From: Bythopirellula polymerisocia
GTDB lineage: Bacteria; Planctomycetota; Planctomycetia; Pirellulales; Lacipirellulaceae
Assembly: GCF_007860015.1 (NCBI RefSeq)
Contig: NZ_SJPS01000006.1
Coordinates: 1-64,000, forward strand
Length of the DNA: 64,000 nucleotides
Direction of reading: 5' to 3'
A program made the translations under genes and the position numbers. How positions within the stretch are numbered: position 1 is the stretch's first letter; every line of letters starts with the position of its first letter. This document shows positions 34,786-43,965 of the stretch, one piece after another. The notes beneath the pieces are model-generated. The model had not been told where the DNA came from and searched no databases. It saw only the letters and a program-made list of their open reading frames with translations.

Positions 34786-35988
34786 CTAGCTTTCAAGATT
34801 TTCGGCGGACGATTGAGAAGCACTCTCACGCCACTTCCAGAAATACCATATAGCCGTTCCTGTCAACAGCCCGACGAGAAAACCTTGCTTCACACCAAAG
34901 GCAATAGCACCAACGAGGACAACTATCGTGAACTGGGTCTTATCGCCAGCCATATCACGCACCAGTACGAGTAGCATTACGGCCTCAAAGAGCAAGATCA
35001 CTCCCAATACAGGTCGCGGATACGCGGCGACCAGCACGTCAACGGTATCTCCTAGTAGCAAGCCAAGTGCGAGGTACATCGTACCATAGATAATGACCGA
35101 TCCCCCGGTACGAGCCCCAAACCCATAGTGCCCAGCCAATCCGCCACATCCGTGACAGACAGGAATTCCACCCAGCAACGAAGCGAAGAAATTGGCTACA
35201 GCATAGGTGACGCCGATTTTCTTTATTCCAATTGCCCGCTGGGGAAACAAGTCGTGCAGCGTCTGCTCCGTGGCGATTACCGAATTGGAAAGCGAAAGCG
35301 GAATCTGAGGCAATGCAAGCAAAATCAAACCAGTCCAAATCGCATCCCAAGTGGGGACCTCGATCGCCGGTAAGCTTAGCGACGATGCTATCCGCAAGGT
35401 TGACCAATCCACAGTCGCCATCGCCGCATATACCAGGCCCAGTAGAATTACCAACAGTGCAGCAGGAACACGCCGGTTTCCCCATAGGACCACGACGATG
35501 ACGAAACAAACAGCTGCCAACACATAGCCACTTGTACCCAGTGAGGGTACATAATCCTTGAGCGCCAGCGATGCTAAACTCAGTCCCAGTCCAAACTGCA
35601 CGCCACGCACTGCGCAGCGGGGGATGGCACGCGCAAGCCAGGACAAAGCACCACTGATACTCAAAACAAGCATGATGACGGCAATCGCCATTCCCGCGCC
35701 GAAAAGTACATTGCCAGCGATTTTCTGAGTGATGACAAGCACCGCCATCGCCTTGAGTGGCTGCATCGGCATCGGCACGCCGTAAAGGATCCCGGTGAGA
35801 ATCTGTAGCAAGCCGAAGACAATGAAGACGGTCGCACCATTTAGGCCAGCAGCCGGAATCATCGCGACGATCAGCGGGAGATCGGTCCCGATATCCCCAA
35901 AGCTCCCCGCTAGTTCGTTCCGGTCGAAGCGGATCCAAGCGGATTCTGACGGAGTTTGAGGTATATCTGCTTCGCTCATGTTCGCCAT
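34786..35988 (-). CDS. MOT1-type molybdate/sulfate transporter
   Basis: 400 residues with about ten membrane helices. The two signature segments of the MOT1 family (PF16983) are present: GDIGTDLPLIVAM (about 31-43) with PMPMQPLKAMAV (about 74), and GGIPVCHGCGGLAGHYGFG (about 262-280). Members import molybdate in eukaryotes and bacteria; sulfate is the alternative. No Mo-enzyme gene is adjacent apart from fhcA-like 36080-37705, whose complex can contain a molybdopterin subunit in archaea but not in methylotrophs. Divergent from fhcA. Confidence 0.85.
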   Translation of the reverse strand: MANMSEADIPQTPSESAWIRFDRNELAGSFGDIGTDLPLIVAMIPAAGLNGATVFIVFGLLQILTGILYGVPMPMQPLKAMAVLVITQKIAGNVLFGAGMAIAVIMLVLSISGALSWLARAIPRCAVRGVQFGLGLSLASLALKDYVPSLGTSGYVLAAVCFVIVVVLWGNRRVPAALLVILLGLVYAAMATVDWSTLRIASSLSLPAIEVPTWDAIWTGLILLALPQIPLSLSNSVIATEQTLHDLFPQRAIGIKKIGVTYAVANFFASLLGGIPVCHGCGGLAGHYGFGARTGGSVIIYGTMYLALGLLLGDTVDVLVAAYPRPVLGVILLFEAVMLLVLVRDMAGDKTQFTIVVLVGAIAFGVKQGFLVGLLTGTAIWYFWKWRESASQSSAENLES

Positions 35989-36079
35989 TATCTTGCATCC
36001 ACAATCGTTCTACAAGATTGTCACTGAGCATTCACGGCGATTCCTGTTCTTGCCGCAACATAGTAGAATGCCGCACAGA

Positions 36080-37705
36080 ATGGAAAACAACTTCACCAAG
36101 ATCTGCGGCGGTACGCTTTACGACCCAACCAATGGGATCGATGGTGAGGTGCGCGATCTCTGGCTCGCTGACGGCAAAATCGTTGCCCCACCGAGCGATC
36201 CGCATGTTCGACCCGCGCGAACCATCGACGCCAGTGGGCTGGTCGTGATGCCAGGCGGGATCGATATGCATTGCCATATTGCCGGGCCGAAGGTAAATGC
36301 CGCCCGCAAGCTTCGACCCGATGATCGCCGGGATGCCGAACCGGTCCATCGCACCGCTACCACACGCAGCGGCACCATGGGAAGCGTTCCCAGCACATTC
36401 GCCACAGGATACAAATACGCTGCCTTAGGTTACACGACGGCGTTCGACGCCGCAGTGCCACCTTTGTTAGCAGCGCACGCCCATGCAGAGTTTGCCGACA
36501 CACCCTGCCTCGACAAGGGGTGCTATCTTTTGATGGGTAACAATCACTATGTGATGCAAAGCATCCGCGACAAAGAACCTGCCAAGTTGCGTTCTTTCAT
36601 TGGGTGGCTCCTCTCACGGGGCAAAGGTTACGCCCCGAAGCTTGTGAACCCCGGTGGTGTGGAGGCGTGGAAACACCGCGATGGTTCTCGCAGCACAGGA
36701 CTCGACGATACGGTACCTCACTTCGACGTCACGCCGCGACAAATTATTAGTGAAGTCGCTCAGGCGGCAGCGGATTTGAAACTTCCCCACCCGGTACATA
36801 TCCACTGCAATCAGCTCGGCATGCCAGGGAATTGGCGAACGACACTCGAAACAATGCAGGCACTCGAAAATCGCTGCGGTCATCTGACACACATCCAATT
36901 CCACAGCTATGGTGGAGGGGATGCCGACGAGGGAACTTCCTCCAGCAAAGTTCCGCAACTAGCGGACTACATCAACTCTCATCCCCAACTAACCGTAGAT
37001 GTGGGTCAAGTGCTCTTCGGCGAAACCACCAGTATGACCGGTGATGGTCCACTGGGGCATTTCCTGGCCAATCTTTATGGCAGCAAATGGATTAGTTCCG
37101 ACGTGGAAATGGAAGCAGGCTGTGGCATCTCACCCATTGAGTATAAAAACAAATCGCTCATTCATGCTTTGCAGTGGGCTATCGGTTTGGAGTGGTATCT
37201 GCTGGTCGAAGATCCCTGGCAAGTGGTGATGAGTACTGACCACCCCAATGGCGGATCGTTCCTGGCCTATCCGCAGATCATTCGCCTGTTAATGGATCGG
37301 ACTTACCGAAGCGACATGCTCAAGAGTTGCCACCCGGATGTCACGAAGCGATCTTCTCTCGCCGATCTGGACCGTGAATACTCACTTAACGACATCGCCA
37401 TCATCACCCGCGCAGGTCCGGCAAAGATACTGGGACTCGCCGACAAGGGCCATTTAGGACCGGGAGCCGCAGCCGATATCACTATCTACACGCCAGACGA
37501 CGATAAAGAAACAATGTTTGAGTTGCCTCGGATGGTCATTAAGGCTGGCGAAATGGTGGTCGAACAGGGAGAAATCCGCAGCACACCTCAGGGCAACATC
37601 CTGCATGTGGACGCCGACTACGATCGAGAAGTCGAGCCCGACATTAAGGCGTGGTTCGAAGACACCTACTCAGTCCGTTGGGAGAACTATGGAGTTGAGG
37701 GTTGA
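36080..37705 (+). CDS. fhcA: Formyltransferase/hydrolase complex subunit A (formylmethanofuran dehydrogenase subunit A-like)
   Basis: 541 residues from ATG 36080 (MENNFTKICGGTLYDP); ATG 36068 would add four. Amidohydrolase-fold subunit of the Fhc complex, which releases formate from a formyl carrier in the tetrahydromethanopterin C1 pathway. Visible: GGIDMHCHIAGPKVNAAR metal site (about 58-75), VHIHCNQLG, and STDHPNGG with the conserved Asp. Family length is about 550, so it is complete. The other subunits (fhcB, C, D) are not in the window. Confidence 0.93.
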   Translation: MENNFTKICGGTLYDPTNGIDGEVRDLWLADGKIVAPPSDPHVRPARTIDASGLVVMPGGIDMHCHIAGPKVNAARKLRPDDRRDAEPVHRTATTRSGTMGSVPSTFATGYKYAALGYTTAFDAAVPPLLAAHAHAEFADTPCLDKGCYLLMGNNHYVMQSIRDKEPAKLRSFIGWLLSRGKGYAPKLVNPGGVEAWKHRDGSRSTGLDDTVPHFDVTPRQIISEVAQAAADLKLPHPVHIHCNQLGMPGNWRTTLETMQALENRCGHLTHIQFHSYGGGDADEGTSSSKVPQLADYINSHPQLTVDVGQVLFGETTSMTGDGPLGHFLANLYGSKWISSDVEMEAGCGISPIEYKNKSLIHALQWAIGLEWYLLVEDPWQVVMSTDHPNGGSFLAYPQIIRLLMDRTYRSDMLKSCHPDVTKRSSLADLDREYSLNDIAIITRAGPAKILGLADKGHLGPGAAADITIYTPDDDKETMFELPRMVIKAGEMVVEQGEIRSTPQGNILHVDADYDREVEPDIKAWFEDTYSVRWENYGVEG

Positions 37706-37742
37706 GAGTCAGAATGTTCTCACTCAACTCTCAAGCCTCAAC
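37694..37742. terminator. Inverted repeat between convergent genes, possible two-way terminator
   Basis: Arms 37694-37709 and 37727-37742 pair over 16 bases with one mismatch, around a 17-base loop. It overlaps the stop codons of fhcA and the aminotransferase. There is no T run, so intrinsic termination is unproven. The arms themselves are built of heptamers (GTTGAGG, GTTGAGA). Confidence 0.55.
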
Positions 37743-38857
37743 TACTCCGCCAATTCTCGCAGCACTTCCAGTCCGCGCTGCAAAGTCTCCATAGTCGCTG
37801 CGTACGAAATACGAAAATGCGTATCGCGCTCGCTAAAAATGTTGCCGGGGATAATGAGCAATTCCCGCTCGATGGCCCGAAGGACGAACTCGGCGCCGGT
37901 AGCTCCTCCATCAGGTACCTTGGGAAAGACATAGAATGCCCCGCCGGTCGGTGCAACTTCGTAACCAGCTTCTCGCAGTCCTGACACCACATAATCGCGG
38001 CGCACTTGGTACTCAGCCACCTGCGCGCTCATGTCGGTCTCGAGCGCTGCCAGACCCGCCCACTGTAATGGATGAGGCGCACACACAAATGTGTACTGCT
38101 GGAGCATGGTAAGCTTATCAATGATCGCCGCCGGGCCGTGGATCCAACCGAGTCGCCAACCAGTTACCCCATAGGTCTTACTAAAACCATCGACCACGAG
38201 GGTTTGATCGTTCCACTGGGCAGGGGAGGGGGGCACGCTGTCGTAACTGAACGTGCGATAAATCTCATCACTCAAGAGGGCGATGTTGTGCTTGGCAGCT
38301 AGTTCCGCAATGGCACGCACGCTTTCCTTGCTGGCAATCACTCCGGTGGGGTTCGCTGGGCTGTTGAGCATGATCAGCTTAGTTCGTGGTGTGATAGCTG
38401 CTGCAACTTTGTCAGGATCAATCGCGAAGTCGGGATAAGTGTCGATCATCACGCACTTGCCACCGACCATCCGCACCAGGGCGGGATACATGACGAAGTA
38501 GGGATCCATGAAGATCACCTCATCACCCGGATCGACCATCGCGAGCATCGCCATCACCAATGCACCACTAGTGCCCGAGGTGACCATCACCTGTCGATCC
38601 GCATGCCCATACTCTGCATCGACTCGCGACTGAAGTGCTTCACGCAAGGGTGGGATCCCCTGGGTGAGACTGTAGCCATTCTTGTCGCTATGAATGGCGT
38701 CGATCGCCGCGTCCTTCACCGCATCGGGCACCGGGAAGTCAGGTTGACCAATTGAAAGATTGATCGGGTTGGCCATCTTCGCCGCCAGATCAAACACCTT
38801 GCGGATGCCAGAACTATCGAATTCGCTCGTACGCTGCGCCAGCCAAGGATGGGACAT
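37742..38857 (-). CDS. PLP-dependent class I aminotransferase
   Basis: 371 residues. Aspartate-aminotransferase-like fold type I: SIGQPDFPVP (35-44), TSGTSGAL (about 93-100), NSPANPTGV (about 160), DEIYRTFSY and the PLP-binding Lys in DGFSKTYGVTGWRLG (about 223-237). Substrate is not certain; aspartate or a related amino acid is likely. Its leader is a heptamer array and has no ribosome site. Confidence 0.88.
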   Translation of the reverse strand: MSHPWLAQRTSEFDSSGIRKVFDLAAKMANPINLSIGQPDFPVPDAVKDAAIDAIHSDKNGYSLTQGIPPLREALQSRVDAEYGHADRQVMVTSGTSGALVMAMLAMVDPGDEVIFMDPYFVMYPALVRMVGGKCVMIDTYPDFAIDPDKVAAAITPRTKLIMLNSPANPTGVIASKESVRAIAELAAKHNIALLSDEIYRTFSYDSVPPSPAQWNDQTLVVDGFSKTYGVTGWRLGWIHGPAAIIDKLTMLQQYTFVCAPHPLQWAGLAALETDMSAQVAEYQVRRDYVVSGLREAGYEVAPTGGAFYVFPKVPDGGATGAEFVLRAIERELLIIPGNIFSERDTHFRISYAATMETLQRGLEVLRELAE

Positions 38858-38905
38858 AGGAATAGAGGCTAGAGGTTAGTGGTTAGAAATTAGTGGTTAG
38901 CCGCG
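38858..38905 (-). repeat. 7-bp array before the aminotransferase gene
   Basis: Top strand units GAGGCTA, GAGGTTA, GTGGTTA, GAAATTA, GTGGTTA, followed by GCCGCGA. Abuts the start codon within a few bases. Confidence 0.85.
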
Positions 38906-38944
38906 ATTTAACAACTCGCAGGGATAACGCGTAACCTATCAGAT

Positions 38945-39856
38945 TTATGCCAGGGGTTCACCCTGGGGCGGGGGAGATTTCGCCGCCCCCCACTGCACCA
39001 TGGCAACCATACAGAGTGTACCTGCCATCGCCGCGAGTTGCAGCGTCGTAAGACGCTCGCTGTCGTACTGCCCCCAAACGAGTGCCACCAGCGGAATCAC
39101 ATACGTGACCATCCCTGCGAATAATGGGCCTTGGCGTTTTACTAGCTGAATGAACAACAGGATTGCCAATCCTGTACTCAACATGGCAAGCAGCGAAATC
39201 GACACGATTGCCATCGGCCAACCATGCGGCTGCGCCGGCCCTCCCAAACCCGTCTCTTTCAAAAATACCGGAGCAAACTGCAGAGGCACCAACAGTAATC
39301 CACCAAAAGCGAGAAACAATACCGTGAGCGGCAAGGCAGGCAAATGATCGAGTTTCCATTTGATGTAGGCGTTCCCGGTGGCATAGGCGAGTGGCACGGT
39401 CAGGGCCAAAGCCAGCACCCACGGCGCAATTCCCCGCTGAGCGCCATCCTGTACAACTCCCGCGAGACAAACGAGCCCACCTGTCACACCGATCATCTGC
39501 CTTGCGGTCGGCCAGATCCCCAGCATGGGGATCGAGACTAGAATGGTCACCAGCGGCACCAAAGTAACCATCAAGCCAAAATACCCGTGCTCATTGGCCT
39601 GGGTCATCACAAAGGGCAACACAGTAAAAGGCCAGGCATTGGCTAGCAAGCCGACCAAGAGAATATGAATCCAGTCACTGGGAGCAATGTGCACACAGGG
39701 ACGTTTCCACCACCAAAACAGACCCAGTACCAAGGCCCCACCCAAGAGCCGAAACATCCCAATGGACAATGGCCCCAAAGCCATTGCCGCTCGATCCATG
39801 AGAATAAAGCTGGTGCCCCAAGTCAGACAGATAAACAGGAAACTGAGATAGGGCAT
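38945..39856 (-). CDS. EamA/DMT-family transporter
   Basis: 303 residues from ATG 39856 (MPYLSFLFICLTWG). About ten hydrophobic helices arranged as two EamA halves, the first with LTWGTSFILMDRA at its start, the second beginning near LALTVPLAYATGNAYIKW. Members export metabolites or amino acids; substrate unknown. Separated from the aminotransferase by a repeat leader. Confidence 0.88.
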   Translation of the reverse strand: MPYLSFLFICLTWGTSFILMDRAAMALGPLSIGMFRLLGGALVLGLFWWWKRPCVHIAPSDWIHILLVGLLANAWPFTVLPFVMTQANEHGYFGLMVTLVPLVTILVSIPMLGIWPTARQMIGVTGGLVCLAGVVQDGAQRGIAPWVLALALTVPLAYATGNAYIKWKLDHLPALPLTVLFLAFGGLLLVPLQFAPVFLKETGLGGPAQPHGWPMAIVSISLLAMLSTGLAILLFIQLVKRQGPLFAGMVTYVIPLVALVWGQYDSERLTTLQLAAMAGTLCMVAMVQWGAAKSPPPQGEPLA

Positions 39857-39967
39857 GGAGTGGGCTGTGATGATATGTGAACTGGGTGCTGAGATTTTGC
39901 ACAATGCCGGGTTGCTTGCTCTGACGCGATCCGTTCTTCCGAGTTCCTCTCGGCAGACGCGACACGG

Positions 39968-40183
39968 CTAATGGGAGATTTTTCGCCGCTGCTGGTGAAA
40001 CTTTTCCATCACGTCGAGTTCGGTGTAGTACATTGCGCTGGGGTTGATTTGCTGGGCTTCTAGCCAGTCGAGGTGGGATTTCATGCCAGGTTGCTCGGCG
40101 ATCCAGGGCAAGAGCAACAGCCAAGCGAATCCGATCAGACCACTCGCAGCCATCAAACGTTTCATGCCAGTTTGTTTAGGCAT
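39968..40183 (-). CDS. Small single-helix membrane protein after the YeiH-like gene
   Basis: 71 residues; Met7 could be the start instead. One hydrophobic helix (about 11-28) then a polar tail ending HQQRRKISH. Begins three bases after the stop of the YeiH-like gene, so co-translation is likely. No family recognised. The stop codon TAG lies within the motif TAGCCGTGTCGCGTC. Confidence 0.55.
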   Translation of the reverse strand: MPKQTGMKRLMAASGLIGFAWLLLLPWIAEQPGMKSHLDWLEAQQINPSAMYYTELDVMEKFHQQRRKISH

Positions 40184-40186
40184 AGT

Positions 40187-41638
40187 TTATGGCACCATCT
40201 GGTTGATACTGCCGACGAAGATTACCCGGAACATCAGCCAGGCCATGAAGAGGGTCAGAGAGAGATTCAATGTTTGACCACAGACATAGAGCAAGAGCGG
40301 CTTGCCACCGCGGAGATAGGGCCTTAACTCGCGGAAATTCGTTTCCAATCCAATGCTGACAAAAGCGAGGCAAAAGAGCCAGCCGCGGAGGGTCTTGGTG
40401 GAACCTTTGATTGTGGCATCCACGAGTTCTGGTCCATGATTGAGACCCACGTAGAGCAGTGAAAAAATAGCAGAAGCCAGCACGAAGCCGATTACAAACT
40501 TGGGGAACCGATACCAGATTTCCATTTTGCTCAAGCGATTTCCCGCAGGATCCTGTTCTACATACGTGACCCAGTAGACGGCGACGGCAAACGCGACCAC
40601 ACCGATCAGAATGTTCTGAATCATCTTCACCGTTGCCGCCACTTCAAGAGCCCGGTCTCCCAATGCAGCGCCGGCAGCCGCGACGGCCCCCGTGGAATCG
40701 ATCGTGCCTCCCAGCCAGGCGCCGCCGAGGATTTCGTCCATGCCAACTGCTTTGATGATTGCGGGCATGACCACCATCATGATGACCGTAAAGGTCAGCG
40801 ACATGCCAATGGCCAACGACAATTCTTCCTTCTTTGCTCTGCAAGCCGCGGCGGTTGCAATCGCTGCCGAAACACCGCAAACCGACATATCCGCAGAGAT
40901 GACCATATTCAGGGAACGCGATTCCATCTTCAGCACTTTTTGCCCAAAGATATAAGTGCTAACCAGCACGATCGGGGTGACCACCCAGGCGACGAATATG
41001 CCCGGTAGGCCGAGTGCGAGTAGGCGACTCATCAGTACTTCGGCTCCGAGAAGTACGAGGCCAGTCTTGATGTAGAACTCAGTGAGAACGGCGGGCTTAA
41101 GAAACTTGGGGGTTCCAACTGTGTTCGAAATTAGTAAACCGACTACGAGTGCCCAAAGGGCATATTCCAAGTTGTAGGCAGCCACAACACTGTGCTCGGC
41201 CATAACGTAGGCCAGCGTAGCCAGTAAAAACACGAAGGGAAAAGCTATCCAGAAATCACGTGCTGAATTACCGCGCAACTGGGTTGCAAGGGCGAATAGC
41301 ACCCCGATCACGACAAAGGCTCCGAATATGCCTGGGATCGTGCTGATAGGAAGAGTTCTCGAACTGCTTATCTTGGTGAAGGCTTCGAGCGGACTACTGC
41401 GCCATGACCCGGGTTTGGCGAGCCACGCTTCCAACGGACTGGACAGTTCGACCGCATCGCCGGTTGATGGCAGCTCCGATAGTAGTTGCGCATTACTCCA
41501 CCAGACGGCGGCAAACGACACAGCAAGCAGCAACCCGCCGCACCAGACCGCTAACCAATCCTCGGAGATCCGCATTTCTGTTGGCAGGCGAGGCCGGTCG
41601 CCGAATTGAGAATCAGATTGTGTGGGGTCGTCGTCCAA
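40187..41638 (-). CDS. YeiH/UPF0324-family putative sulfate exporter
   Basis: 483 residues, longer than typical YeiH (about 340), with an N-terminal extension including a membrane helix (about 31-47). The core has about ten helices and the family segment [16 protein letters not shown] (about 248-263), followed by [15 protein letters not shown]. Family members are annotated as putative sulfate exporters on limited evidence. Downstream end of the respiratory block; a link to sulfur chemistry there is speculative. Confidence 0.85.
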   Translation of the reverse strand: MDDDPTQSDSQFGDRPRLPTEMRISEDWLAVWCGGLLLAVSFAAVWWSNAQLLSELPSTGDAVELSSPLEAWLAKPGSWRSSPLEAFTKISSSRTLPISTIPGIFGAFVVIGVLFALATQLRGNSARDFWIAFPFVFLLATLAYVMAEHSVVAAYNLEYALWALVVGLLISNTVGTPKFLKPAVLTEFYIKTGLVLLGAEVLMSRLLALGLPGIFVAWVVTPIVLVSTYIFGQKVLKMESRSLNMVISADMSVCGVSAAIATAAACRAKKEELSLAIGMSLTFTVIMMVVMPAIIKAVGMDEILGGAWLGGTIDSTGAVAAAGAALGDRALEVAATVKMIQNILIGVVAFAVAVYWVTYVEQDPAGNRLSKMEIWYRFPKFVIGFVLASAIFSLLYVGLNHGPELVDATIKGSTKTLRGWLFCLAFVSIGLETNFRELRPYLRGGKPLLLYVCGQTLNLSLTLFMAWLMFRVIFVGSINQMVP

Positions 41639-41696
41639 ATCAATCCTGCGATCTTAAAGGTCGAATTCTCGCTTCGCTCTGCTGAGCGGACTCAGT

Positions 41697-41714
41697 GGAC
41701 GCGGCGCGGCTAAC
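41697..41714. repeat. GC-rich dispersed motif, inverted copy of 6815-6832
   Basis: Complement reads GTTAGCCGCGCCGCGTCC, differing from the copy at 6815-6832 at one base. It contains the stop codon of the small CxxC gene. Confidence 0.5.
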
Positions 41715-41991
41715 GGTCCAGTTCACGCTTGCGCGCGCGGCGGATCGAGAGATAGGCAGCGCCGCCGAAGGTGCCAATCAATACAAAGGGCATCGCCATC
41801 ATGAACATGATGCTATAGAAGTACCCTGCGGCGCGGGCTTGTGAGAGTGGATCGCTGTCGGCCATGCCGTCTTTGCAAGTGGGGCAGGCCAGCGCATCAG
41901 TCGCCACGAGTGTGACTGCGAGGCACAGGAGGACAAGCACCGCAGTGCGGAGCCATCGTTTTTGTTCCATCATCTGGAATATGATTTTCAT
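41710..41991 (-). CDS. Small exported CxxC membrane protein
   Basis: 93 residues from ATG 41991 (GAGAGGA upstream). Signal or anchor helix at about 14-33 ending ALACPTCKDGM, with the Cys pair on the outer side, then a second helix at about 57-80 and a basic tail. The CPTC pair could bind copper or act in thiol exchange, which would fit the neighbouring SCO and oxidase genes, but this is inference. Small proteins of this kind are seen beside planctomycete oxidase genes. Confidence 0.7.
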   Translation of the reverse strand: MKIIFQMMEQKRWLRTAVLVLLCLAVTLVATDALACPTCKDGMADSDPLSQARAAGYFYSIMFMMAMPFVLIGTFGGAAYLSIRRARKRELDR

Positions 41992-42022
41992 CTTGCTTTT
42001 CCTCTCTCTCCATTCTAGATCA

Positions 42023-42520
42023 TCACGCGACGGGAGGCCAGAGATGATAGAGCATGACGTAGACCACGACTCCAGTGACCGAGACATAGAGCCATATCGG
42101 CAGGGTCCAGTGAGCCAATCGACGGTGTTTGGCCAAATAGCGTGAACGCTGGTCTTGAGTAAGCTCACTGGCACTCTTAAAACCGGTCCCCAACAAGGCA
42201 AAGGCGATCGTCGCCGAGGCGAGAAAGGGGACCGTCATGGCCAGCACAACGTGGGTTAGGAGAATCACAAGGTAGATCACTTTGACGATGCCGGGATGCG
42301 TGAATCGCACGCTGCCGGCGGTCCAGTGATAGGTGAGGTAACTCACTAAAAACAAGCAGGAGACCAAAAATGCCGAAATCATCACCCAGCCGTGTGCTTG
42401 CCGATGGCCCCTCTTAATGAGCACAAATCCCAGCACCAGAAGCACCGTGGCAATCGAGTTGAGAACGGCATTGAGATGCACCAGGGGGTTAATGGTGGCG
42501 GCAAACAGCAAAGAGTCCAT
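42023..42520 (-). CDS. DUF420 membrane protein (CtaM-like)
   Basis: 165 residues, four to five membrane helices. Fits DUF420 by the pattern LNAVLNSIATVLL (about 16-28), the His-rich HRQAHGW, and LTYHW. In Gram-positive bacteria the related CtaM is needed to assemble heme-copper oxidase. It lies between SCO and the CxxC protein in the respiratory block, consistent with an assembly role. Confidence 0.85.
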   Translation of the reverse strand: MDSLLFAATINPLVHLNAVLNSIATVLLVLGFVLIKRGHRQAHGWVMISAFLVSCLFLVSYLTYHWTAGSVRFTHPGIVKVIYLVILLTHVVLAMTVPFLASATIAFALLGTGFKSASELTQDQRSRYLAKHRRLAHWTLPIWLYVSVTGVVVYVMLYHLWPPVA

Positions 42521-42535
42521 GCGAAGTTTTTGACC

Positions 42536-43180
42536 TCAGTTGATTGCCGATGCGATCTCATTCGTGGATTTCTCGGCAGGGGGATCCTCCGCCAGACATT
42601 CCAGGAGCAGCTCCCGGAGTTTTTTAGATTGGCTGATACTCGTCGCGTCGTACATTCCACGTACATTTCCCGCCCGGTCGATTACCACCGCGTAGTCTTT
42701 GTGACCACGCCAAGTAACGGGCATCTTCATGATCTCTTCGCCAACGCGCTTGATGTAATCAAATTCGCCCGTGCAAAACAACCACCGCTCAGGATCCGCT
42801 TGGTAGCGGTCGGCATATTCTTGCAGCACCGGGAGTGTGTCATTGTCGGGATCGACTGTGATACTTACCCACGTAACATCTGCCAACTCAGGTTGATCAT
42901 GCAGATACTTGATGTTGGCGTTGAGCCTCGGACATTGACCGGGGCAACTGGCAAAGAAAAACGTAGCGACCCATACCTTTCCTTCCATGTCAGCCGAGCG
43001 AAATGGCTCGCCGCTGCGCTCGGTGAGTTCAAACTCTTCCAGAGGAGGACCCTCGAACTCAATCCCACCCACCTCGCGGCTCGATTCAATCAGGCTCACC
43101 TGATACCACTTCCACGCTCCGTAGCTGCCGGCCAACAGCACCATGAAGGACAACCAATAGGGGAGGGCACTGCTTTTCAT
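42536..43180 (-). CDS. SCO1/SenC-family copper chaperone
   Basis: 214 residues from ATG 43180, with AGGAGA six bases upstream. One N-terminal membrane anchor (about 8-26), then a thioredoxin-like domain with the copper-binding pair CPGQCP (Cys79, Cys83) and the third ligand His160 in RGHKDY. Delivers copper to the CuA site of oxidase subunit II. Its start overlaps the stop of the ABC permease by 4 bases. Confidence 0.92.
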   Translation of the reverse strand: MKSSALPYWLSFMVLLAGSYGAWKWYQVSLIESSREVGGIEFEGPPLEEFELTERSGEPFRSADMEGKVWVATFFFASCPGQCPRLNANIKYLHDQPELADVTWVSITVDPDNDTLPVLQEYADRYQADPERWLFCTGEFDYIKRVGEEIMKMPVTWRGHKDYAVVIDRAGNVRGMYDATSISQSKKLRELLLECLAEDPPAEKSTNEIASAIN

Positions 43181-43965
43181 AATAAATCTCCTGTCGTACG
43201 GGTCGCGGCAATCCGCCAGGAGAGCACCACCATCAGCAAAGCAAAGGACAGAGAGACTCCCCAGCAAACCGGCAAACTGGGCAACGCATTAACCATCGTT
43301 TCATCGCCAAAATGTAGATAATGCCGCAGTCCGGCAACGCCATAGGTGAGCGGATTAAAGCGAGAAATAAATGTTATCCAACTCTGGGGGTCGTCGGGAA
43401 ACAGCGCTCCCGAGAGCAACCACATAGGGAACAAGAATACGCTCATGATTGCGTGAAAACCTTGAGTGGATTCCATCCGCCAAGCGAGCAGAAAGCCGAG
43501 TCCCGTGAGAGCAATAGCCAGCACGGCCATGAGTACAATCGACAACACGATCTCAAGCGGCGAACCGGGCAAGCCTAACGTGACACAGCCAAGCGCCAGG
43601 AACAAGAGGGCCTGTAAGAGTGCGATCGCTGATCCGCCAAGTATTTTTCCCATCACCATAGCCCAGCGCGGCGCGGGTGCCACGAGCACCGACTGCAAGA
43701 AGCCCTCGCGACGATCTTCGATGATCGAGATCGTCGCAAAGATAGCCGTGAACAAAAGAATCATCGCAATCGTGCCGGGGAAGAAAAACGCAAAACCCAG
43801 GTCGTTGCCACGCAGTCCCAGACTGAACAATCCCCAAAACATGATCGGCTGCACCAATGCACCGATCACCCGATTCCGCTGACGGAAAAAACGCACGAGT
43901 TCGCGCTGGGCTAAGGTCAACACTACGGGGAGTGAGGGTACGCTAGTTATCGCACTACTTGCCAT
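43177..43965 (-). CDS. ABC-2 type transporter permease
   Basis: 262 residues from ATG 43965, with six hydrophobic helices. ABC-2 membrane family pattern: EDRREGFLQSVLVAP (about 82-96) and GFLLAW with MWLLSGALFP near 185. Overlaps the ATPase gene by 11 bases and the SCO gene by 4, so all three are translated together. Substrate unknown; in oxidase clusters such exporters are often linked to heme or copper handling, without proof. Confidence 0.9.
   Translation of the reverse strand: MASSAITSVPSLPVVLTLAQRELVRFFRQRNRVIGALVQPIMFWGLFSLGLRGNDLGFAFFFPGTIAMILLFTAIFATISIIEDRREGFLQSVLVAPAPRWAMVMGKILGGSAIALLQALLFLALGCVTLGLPGSPLEIVLSIVLMAVLAIALTGLGFLLAWRMESTQGFHAIMSVFLFPMWLLSGALFPDDPQSWITFISRFNPLTYGVAGLRHYLHFGDETMVNALPSLPVCWGVSLSFALLMVVLSWRIAATRTTGDLL

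Noticed and set aside
35039-36031. 330-codon minus-strand frame overlapping the MOT1-type gene
   Set aside because: Other frame of the same strand; the MOT1 frame has clear family motifs and helices.
42392-43321. 309-codon plus-strand frame
   Set aside because: Antisense to SCO, DUF420 and permease genes.
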